DNA of 46,484 nt. Origin: Paraburkholderia gardini. Its GTDB lineage: Bacteria; Pseudomonadota; Gammaproteobacteria; Burkholderiales; Burkholderiaceae. Shown piece by piece: positions 41,029-46,484 of the stretch (positions are counted from its first letter, which is position 1; each line of letters begins with the position of its first letter). The stretch is taken from contig NZ_CAJQYY010000037.1 in NCBI RefSeq assembly GCF_907164575.1, positions 1 to 46,484 of the forward strand, written 5' to 3'. The position numbers and the translations under genes are program-made. The notes under the pieces are model-generated. The model had not been told where the DNA came from. It ran no database searches and saw only the letters and a list, made by a program, of their open reading frames with translations.

Positions 41029-42702
41029 TCAAACCCGCCCGTCCCGCAACTCACGTCGCAGGATCTTGCCGACATTGCTCTTCGGCAGTTCGGTGCGAAA
41101 CTCGATGATCTTCGGACGCTTGTAACCCGTCAGTTGCGTCTTGCAGAATGCGAACAGATCGTCGTCGGTGAGTGCCGGGTCTTTCTTGACGATGAAGAGC
41201 TTGACTGCTTCGCCCGAACGCTCGTCGGGCATGCCAACCGCCGCAACCTCGAAGACGCCCGGGTGCTTCGCGACAACATCCTCGATCTCGTTCGGATAGA
41301 CGTTGAAACCCGACACCAGGATCATGTCCTTCTTGCGGTCGACGATCTTCACGAAGCCCTTCTCATTCATCACACCGACATCGCCGGATTTGAAAAAGCC
41401 GTCCCCGGTCATGACCCTGGCCGTTTCGTCCGGCCGGTTCCAGTAGCCGGCCATCACCTGCGGGCCGCGAATGCAGATTTCGCCGGGCTGGCCGAGCGGC
41501 ACTTCGTTGCCGTCGTCGTCGCGGATCGAAACTTCCGTCGACGGCAGCGGCAAACCAATCGTGCCGCTGTATTCGGTCACCGTCACCGGATTGCACGTGA
41601 CGCACGGTGACGTCTCCGATAATCCGTAGCCCTCGACGATCGGCGTGTTCGTCTTCTCGAACCAGCGTTTCGCGACGGCCTCCTGAACGGCCATGCCGCC
41701 GCCATTTGCGGTGATCAGCTTCGAAAAGTCGAGCTGTGAAAAATCCGGGTGGTTCAGCAGTGCGTTATACAGCGTGTTCACGGCCGGGATCGTCGTGATT
41801 GCGTAACCGCGCAACGACTTGATCATGCCGCCGATGTCGCGCGGATTCGGAATAAGTACGCCGAGGCCGCCGGTCCGGATCGTCAGCAGCCCGCACACGG
41901 TCAGCGCGAACACGTGATACAGCGGCAGCGCGACCACGGTGACAAACTGGTCGATTTCACCGCGGCCGTGGCGCACCGGATCCATCCACTCATGCGACTG
42001 CAGGACGTTCGCGACGAGATTGCGGTGCGTGAGCGTCGCGCCTTTCGCGACACCCGTCGTGCCTCCCGTGTACTGGAGAAACGCGACGTCTTCGGGGTCC
42101 TGCTGTACGGCCTTGAACGTCTGACGACCGCCTGCGGCGACGGCATCGTTGAAACAGACGTGACCTGGCAGACTCCAGACCGGCACCATTTTCTTCACGC
42201 GACGCACGACGAAATTGACGAGCATCCCCTTCGCGCCCATCAGATCGCCCATCGCCGCGACCACCACATACTTCACCGACGTATTGGCGACAACCGCCTG
42301 CAACGTGTTCGCGAAGTTTTCGAGGATGACGATGGCCTCGGCGCCGCTGTCCCTGAGTTGATGCTCGAGTTCGCGCGGCGTATAAAGCGGGTTCACGTTC
42401 ACGACGACATAGCCCGCGCGCAGGATCGCCGCGATGGCGACCGGATATTGCAGCACGTTCGGCATCATGATGGCGATGCGTGCGCCACGCGCGAGTCCCT
42501 TCGACTGGAACCAGGCGCCAAGCCTGCGCGACAGATCGTCGAGTTCGCCGTAGCTGATCGCCTTGCCCATGCAGACGAAAGCCGGCTTCGCCCGGTGCTT
42601 GTGGAAACTCTCTTCAAGCAGTTCGGCGACCGACGTGTACTGCGTCGGGTCGATCTCAGCTGGAACGCCGGGCGGATATGATTTCAGCCAGATTTTGTCC
42701 AT
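41029..42702 (-). CDS. fadD: long-chain acyl-CoA synthetase, FadD-like
   Basis: Adenylate-forming enzyme that activates fatty acids with ATP and CoA. The 557-residue protein has the ATP loop YTGGTTGVAKG (211-221), the VEGYGLSETSP motif, and the C-terminal KIVDRKKDMILVSGFNVYPNEIE hinge region followed by the catalytic lysine near PKSNVGKILRREL. Length and the GFNVYPNEIE spelling fit FadD. ATG at 42702 was chosen because GGAGGAG lies about nine bases upstream; a longer frame adds 16 residues. It is alone between a terminator and a 170-base gap. Chain-length preference is not certain. Confidence 0.92.
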   Translation of the reverse strand: MDKIWLKSYPPGVPAEIDPTQYTSVAELLEESFHKHRAKPAFVCMGKAISYGELDDLSRRLGAWFQSKGLARGARIAIMMPNVLQYPVAIAAILRAGYVVVNVNPLYTPRELEHQLRDSGAEAIVILENFANTLQAVVANTSVKYVVVAAMGDLMGAKGMLVNFVVRRVKKMVPVWSLPGHVCFNDAVAAGGRQTFKAVQQDPEDVAFLQYTGGTTGVAKGATLTHRNLVANVLQSHEWMDPVRHGRGEIDQFVTVVALPLYHVFALTVCGLLTIRTGGLGVLIPNPRDIGGMIKSLRGYAITTIPAVNTLYNALLNHPDFSQLDFSKLITANGGGMAVQEAVAKRWFEKTNTPIVEGYGLSETSPCVTCNPVTVTEYSGTIGLPLPSTEVSIRDDDGNEVPLGQPGEICIRGPQVMAGYWNRPDETARVMTGDGFFKSGDVGVMNEKGFVKIVDRKKDMILVSGFNVYPNEIEDVVAKHPGVFEVAAVGMPDERSGEAVKLFIVKKDPALTDDDLFAFCKTQLTGYKRPKIIEFRTELPKSNVGKILRRELRDGRV

Positions 42703-42743
42703 GCGGCGTCTCCTCCTTATATTTTCGAATGGTCGTGCTAAAA

Positions 42744-42759
42744 CATGCATCCTAGCATG
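42744..42759. promoter_or_regulatory. short inverted repeat upstream of the acyl-CoA ligase
   Basis: CATGC and GCATG flank ATCCTA in the leader region, 42-57 bases before the start codon. It could be an operator for a fatty-acid-responsive regulator, but it does not match a consensus that I know. Confidence 0.25.
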
Positions 42760-42872
42760 CGCACCCTGTCGTTTTTCTCGAAAGAAACCCGGTTAGACGC
42801 GGCCCTCGAACCGTCGCCAGACGGTTCGACCGGGCTGCCGATGACGTTTCCAGGCGCGTCGGCGCGCCGGAA

Positions 42873-44951
42873 TCACACGCGCTCGACTTCGACCAGACAG
42901 TCGTAGAAGGTAGCGGAACCGCCGAGATCGGTCAGCGCCTGACTCGTGACCTGATTGGCGTTACGTCCATCTGGCGCAAGCTTCTTCCACCAGATCGACA
43001 GACCAACGACGAGGCCTTCGCGAGCCCGCTCCGTCACACGGGCGCGCGCCTGCATCGAGCCGCGGTCGTTGAAGATGCGCACCAGATCGCCATCGTGAAC
43101 ATCACGACCCAGCGCATCGGATGGGTGAATGTCGAGATGCGGTTCGCCTTCAGTGGCGCGAAGGCTCTCGACGTTCACAAAGGTGCTGTTGAGGAAATTG
43201 CGCGACGGCGGAGAGATCATCGCCAGCGGAAAACGCGCCGCGAGCTCCGGCGCGCCGTCGGCGGATTCGTATGGCGGCAGATAGTCGGGCAGTGGATCGA
43301 GCCCTTGCTGTGCGAGCCGCGCGCTGAAGAACTCGCACTTGCCGGACGGCGTGCGGAATGCGCCCTCAGCGAGCGGCGCATCGGGCAGATTCAGCTTCAC
43401 CCATCCAGCGGTTTTGAGCGACTCCCAGCCGGAACCCTTAAGCGCCGCGTCATCCCAGCGGAACGCGCCAGCCGCGACGGCTTCGTCGCTTTCGTACAGA
43501 GCCGGCTCTTCGAGCGCCATGGCACGCGCGATTCCGCGGAAAATTTCCGTGTTCGGGCGCGCATCGCCGACCGGCGCAATCGCCGGCAGGTTGGCCATGA
43601 CATGCGTGTGCCCATATGACTTGTGTACATCCAGATGTTCGAGTTGCGTCGTGGCCGGCAACAGCAGATCGGCATAATCGGCCGTGTCGGTCTGGAAATG
43701 CTCGAGCACGATCGTAAAGAGATCATCGCGCGCGAATCCGGCGGCAACCTTTTCCGAATCGGGCGCCACTGCGACCGGGTTCGAGTTGTAGACGACAATC
43801 GCCTCGACTTTCGGACCGAACCCGGCGTCACCGGGATGGGTAAGCGCATCGCCGATCGCGTTCATATTGACGATGCGCGGCTGCTTCTGCGGCCAGCCCG
43901 GAATCAGATCGGGTCGCTCGAGCGCATGCGAATCGACTGGCGCCCAGCCCGACGACGACAGCAGCAACCCGCCCGCGCGGTCGCGCCAGGCGCCGGTCAG
44001 CGACGGCAGACAGGCGATTGCGCGAACAGCGTTGCCACCGCCACGCACCCGCTGCATGCCGTAGTTGAGGCGAATCGCCGCTTTTTTTGTGCGTCCGTAA
44101 AGAAGCGCGAGATCGATGATGACCTGCTCACCGATGCCACAGATCTCCGCGGCACGCGCCGGCGGATATGCCGCGGCGCGCCCGGCCAGCTCGTCGAAAC
44201 CGAGCGTATGCGCATTGATGTAGTCACGGTCGAGGAGGTTTTCCCGGATGAGCACGTGCATCATGCCAAGCGCCAAAGCGGCGTCTGTACCCGGCTTCAG
44301 TGCAATGTGCTGATGACACTTTTCGGCCGTGAGCGAGCGGTACGGATCGATCGCGACGAGCCTTGCGCCGCGGCGCTTCGCTTCCTGTGCGCGCGTCCAG
44401 AAGTGCAGATTCGAGGCAATTGGATTTGAACCCCAGATCAGGATCAGTTCGCTCTCTTCGAAAAATTCCGTGAGCATACCGAGGCTCGCGCCATACGTAT
44501 ATTTGAGGCCCGCCGCGCCGGCGGCCGCGCAGATCGTCCGATCGAGCCGTGAGGCGCCCAGCTTGTGAAAGAACCGCTGCGCAATGCTGTCGCCCTGCAC
44601 AAGGCCCATCGTCCCCGCATAGCTGTAAGGCACGATTGATTCCGGCGCGCGTTGCGCGATTTCGGACAGACGCGCGCCGGCCAGCTTGAACGCTTCATCC
44701 CAACTGATCGGCTCAAACCGTCCTTCGCCTTTCCGGCCGACGCGCTTCATCGGCGTCGTCAACCGCTGCTGGTGATGCACCCGTTCCGCATAGCGGCTGA
44801 CCTTCGCACAGAGGACGCCTTGCGTCGGTGGATGGTCGGGATCGCCCGTCACCTTGACCGCCCTGCCGTTTTCGACGGTTACGCGCATTGCGCAGGTATC
44901 CGGGCAATCGTGCGGACAAACTGCACGGCGAAATTCAGCGGGAGCATTCAT
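42873..44951 (-). CDS. molybdopterin oxidoreductase (DMSO reductase superfamily), substrate unknown
   Basis: A 692-residue single-chain enzyme of the Mo/W-bisPGD family. Four cysteines for a 4Fe-4S cluster lie at 12, 16, 20 and 48. Cys141, in DRTICAAAG, sits where family members carry the metal ligand. The C-terminal molydop-binding domain (about 570-690) has the NSTFVN and RATEGEPHLDIHP segments. No twin-arginine signal is present, so it should be cytoplasmic. No electron-transfer subunit, chaperone or cofactor gene is nearby. It resembles the formate-dehydrogenase-like/assimilatory nitrate reductase branch, but the substrate is not readable. No good ribosome binding site is visible before the ATG. 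Confidence 0.88.
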   Translation of the reverse strand: MNAPAEFRRAVCPHDCPDTCAMRVTVENGRAVKVTGDPDHPPTQGVLCAKVSRYAERVHHQQRLTTPMKRVGRKGEGRFEPISWDEAFKLAGARLSEIAQRAPESIVPYSYAGTMGLVQGDSIAQRFFHKLGASRLDRTICAAAGAAGLKYTYGASLGMLTEFFEESELILIWGSNPIASNLHFWTRAQEAKRRGARLVAIDPYRSLTAEKCHQHIALKPGTDAALALGMMHVLIRENLLDRDYINAHTLGFDELAGRAAAYPPARAAEICGIGEQVIIDLALLYGRTKKAAIRLNYGMQRVRGGGNAVRAIACLPSLTGAWRDRAGGLLLSSSGWAPVDSHALERPDLIPGWPQKQPRIVNMNAIGDALTHPGDAGFGPKVEAIVVYNSNPVAVAPDSEKVAAGFARDDLFTIVLEHFQTDTADYADLLLPATTQLEHLDVHKSYGHTHVMANLPAIAPVGDARPNTEIFRGIARAMALEEPALYESDEAVAAGAFRWDDAALKGSGWESLKTAGWVKLNLPDAPLAEGAFRTPSGKCEFFSARLAQQGLDPLPDYLPPYESADGAPELAARFPLAMISPPSRNFLNSTFVNVESLRATEGEPHLDIHPSDALGRDVHDGDLVRIFNDRGSMQARARVTERAREGLVVGLSIWWKKLAPDGRNANQVTSQALTDLGGSATFYDCLVEVERV

Positions 44952-45052
44952 CGGAAATCCGGGGAGAAATGAGGCGTCTGCGAGGCGAAGTGCAATTTTA
45001 TTACGTTCGCAGCGCGGCGACGGTGGCGTTCCGCCAAAAAGGCCGTTCGGCG

Positions 45053-45058
45053 TAGAAT
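45053..45058 (+). promoter_or_regulatory. possible -10 element of the M20 amidohydrolase promoter
   Basis: TAGAAT on the + strand, 64 bases before the start codon, in the 170-base divergent gap 44952-45121. No clear -35. On the opposite strand a TAATAAAAT stretch near 44996-45004 may serve the oxidoreductase. Confidence 0.3.
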
Positions 45059-45121
45059 GATCCGAACCGGACTCGGGCGTCCAGCCTCGAGCGACACGCA
45101 GCCAATGACGTACTTACGACC

Positions 45122-46342
45122 ATGAAACTCATTCCGGAAATCCAGGCCGCCCAGGGCGAAATTCAGACCATCCGACGAACGATCCACGCGCATCCCGAAC
45201 TGCGTTACGAGGAGACCCAGACAGCAGATCTCGTGGCAAAGAATCTCACCGCCTGGGGCATCGAAGTGCACCGCGGCCTCGGTAAAACGGGGGTGGTGGG
45301 CGTCCTGAAGCGCGGCACGAGTGAACGATCGGTCGGTTTGCGCGCCGACATGGATGCGCTGCCGGTACACGAACTGAACACCTTCGAACATCGCTCGCGC
45401 AATGACGGAAAGATGCACGCGTGCGGCCACGACGGCCATACGGCGATGCTGCTTGGCGCGGCCCGATACCTCGCGGAACATGGCGATTTCGACGGCACGA
45501 TCGTGTTTATCTTTCAGCCGGCAGAGGAAGGCGGCGCAGGTGCTCAGGCGATGATCGACGACGGGTTGTTCACTCGTTTTCCTGTCGATGCGGTCTTCGG
45601 CATCCATAACTGGCCAGGCATGCCGGCTGGGAACTTCGGCGTGACTGAAGGTCCGATCATGGCATCGAGCAACGAATTTCGCATTGAAATCAAGGGCATC
45701 GGTTCACACGCAGCACTGCCGCACAACGGACGCGACCCGGTATTTACGGCTGTTCAAATCGCCAACGGACTTCAAAGCATCATCACGCGAAACAAAAAGC
45801 CGCTAGATACGGCGGTGCTGTCGATCACGCAGATCCATGCCGGTGACGCAGTCAACGTAGTACCTGATGTTGCGTGGATTGGCGGCACGGTTCGCACGTT
45901 CACGACGGAAACGCTCGACCTGATCGAAACCCGGCTCCGGAAGATCGCTGAAAGCACGGCTGAGGCATACGACTGCTCGGTCGAGATCACATTCCACCGG
46001 AACTACCCGCCGACGATCAATAGCTCGGAAGAAACCCGATTTGCGGCCGAGGTGATGAAGGAGATCGTAGGCGTCGAAAACGTCGACGACTCAGTCGAGC
46101 CGACGATGGGCGCTGAAGACTTCTCGTTCATGCTCCTAGCGAAACCGGGATGCTACGCATTCCTGGGCAACGGAACTGGAGGTCACCGCGATGCTGGCCA
46201 TGGCGCGGGTCCTTGCATGCTTCACAACGCAAGTTACGATTTCAACGACGCCCTGCTGCCGGTTGGGTCGACGTACTGGGTGCATCTGTCGCGGCGTTAT
46301 CTGGGGCGGGAGGGTGAACTGAGGGAGGATGGCCCGCCCTGA
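45122..46342 (+). CDS. M20 family amidohydrolase (hippurate hydrolase-like)
   Basis: A 406-residue zinc amidohydrolase of the M20D/IAL-ILR1/HipO type, which removes acyl groups from N-acyl amino acids. The metal ligands are in MHACGHDGH (Cys101, His103), QPAEEGGAG (Glu135/136), IHNW (His162) and a C-terminal LHN His near residue 373. A Cys in the first motif is typical of the HipO subgroup. The start at 45122 lacks a clear ribosome binding site. It is divergent from the oxidoreductase and ends near the convergent rrn operon. The exact substrate is unknown. Confidence 0.92.
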   Translation: MKLIPEIQAAQGEIQTIRRTIHAHPELRYEETQTADLVAKNLTAWGIEVHRGLGKTGVVGVLKRGTSERSVGLRADMDALPVHELNTFEHRSRNDGKMHACGHDGHTAMLLGAARYLAEHGDFDGTIVFIFQPAEEGGAGAQAMIDDGLFTRFPVDAVFGIHNWPGMPAGNFGVTEGPIMASSNEFRIEIKGIGSHAALPHNGRDPVFTAVQIANGLQSIITRNKKPLDTAVLSITQIHAGDAVNVVPDVAWIGGTVRTFTTETLDLIETRLRKIAESTAEAYDCSVEITFHRNYPPTINSSEETRFAAEVMKEIVGVENVDDSVEPTMGAEDFSFMLLAKPGCYAFLGNGTGGHRDAGHGAGPCMLHNASYDFNDALLPVGSTYWVHLSRRYLGREGELREDGPP

Positions 46343-46414
46343 CGGGGCGGGGATTGCGGGCGGGTAAAAGCCATCGGGATCAGCCCTCGAGACAGGCGAA
46401 TGGCGGTGTAAACG

Positions 46415-46447
46415 CAGAAACCCCACCTTTTTGGGGTGGGGTTTCTG
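46415..46447 (-). terminator. terminator of the rrn operon
   Basis: CAGAAACCCCACC and GGTGGGGTTTCTG form a perfect 13-bp stem around a 7-base loop, just downstream of the 5S rRNA 3' end on the minus strand. It may also stop transcription from the convergent amidohydrolase gene. Confidence 0.85.
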
Positions 46448-46460
46448 TTGCTGCTGGGGA

Positions 46461-46484
46461 GCCTGACGATTACCTACTTTCACA
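46461..46484 (-). rRNA. rrf: 5S ribosomal RNA, last 24 bases (partial)
   Basis: Read on the minus strand the last bases are TGTGAAAGTAGGTAATCGTC followed by AGGC. This is the 3' end of betaproteobacterial 5S rRNA. The gene continues past the right edge, so an rrn operon transcribed leftwards ends here. Confidence 0.85.

Noticed and set aside
45105..45125. Six-codon open frame whose stop overlaps the start of the M20 gene
   Set aside because: It has the ATGA geometry of a leader peptide but no ribosome binding site, and such tiny frames arise often by chance.
1..46484. Search by eye for mobile elements, CRISPR arrays, phage genes, integrases, toxin-antitoxin pairs and attachment-site repeats around tRNA-Pro
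   Set aside because: No repeat-spacer pattern, transposase, integrase or duplicated tRNA 3' end was seen. Gene content is core throughout, so no defence or accessory system is claimed.

Overview
The window is a GC-rich chromosomal segment from a betaproteobacterium of the Burkholderia sensu lato group, most like Paraburkholderia, Caballeronia or Burkholderia. The basis is the protein sequences, the porin type, the 5S rRNA 3' end and the gene order. I could not run a database search, so the genus is inference. Nearly everything here is conserved core genome. I see no insertion sequence, prophage, integron, CRISPR array or toxin-antitoxin island, and no evidence for a wholly new system.

Layout. 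Positions 1-4000: a CNP1-type lipoprotein gene (+) converges on proB-obgE, followed by rpmA-rplU (-), which has a clear sigma-70 promoter and its own terminator. Positions 4190-12400 (+): ispB, tRNA-Pro(CGG), a CorC-type membrane protein, then pilB-like, pilC and pilD, followed by coaE, zapD and yacG. Positions 12430-18000 (-): secA, argJ, a DUF815-type ATPase and a Nudix (mutT-like) gene, which converge on yacG. A DUF721/DciA-like gene (+) lies between secA and lpxC.

Positions 18885-38300 (-) hold lpxC, a peroxiredoxin and the complete division and cell wall (dcw) cluster. Read in the direction of transcription it is mraZ-rsmH-ftsL-ftsI-murE-murF-mraY-murD-ftsW-murG-murC-ddlB-ftsQ-ftsA-ftsZ. 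Seven consecutive junctions are 4-base ATGA overlaps, and no internal terminator is visible. A promoter upstream of mraZ overlaps four 10-bp-spaced repeats that match known MraZ operators.

Positions 38674-46484: coq7 (-), a highly expressed trimeric porin (+), a FadD-type acyl-CoA ligase (-), an orphan molybdopterin oxidoreductase (-), an M20 amidohydrolase (+), and the terminator plus last 24 bases of a 5S rRNA gene (-) belonging to an rrn operon that continues beyond the right edge.

How it works together: the dcw cluster makes lipid II (MurC-F, Ddl, MraY, MurG) and the divisome (FtsA, Z, Q, L, I, W). ZapD on the other side stabilises FtsZ bundles, LpxC starts lipid A synthesis, SecA drives export, and IspB plus Coq7 serve ubiquinone synthesis. 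The relative order and orientation dcw-lpxC-secA-mutT facing yacG-zapD-coaE-pil genes is the same as I recall for E. coli, with argJ, the ATPase, the DciA-like gene and the peroxiredoxin added.
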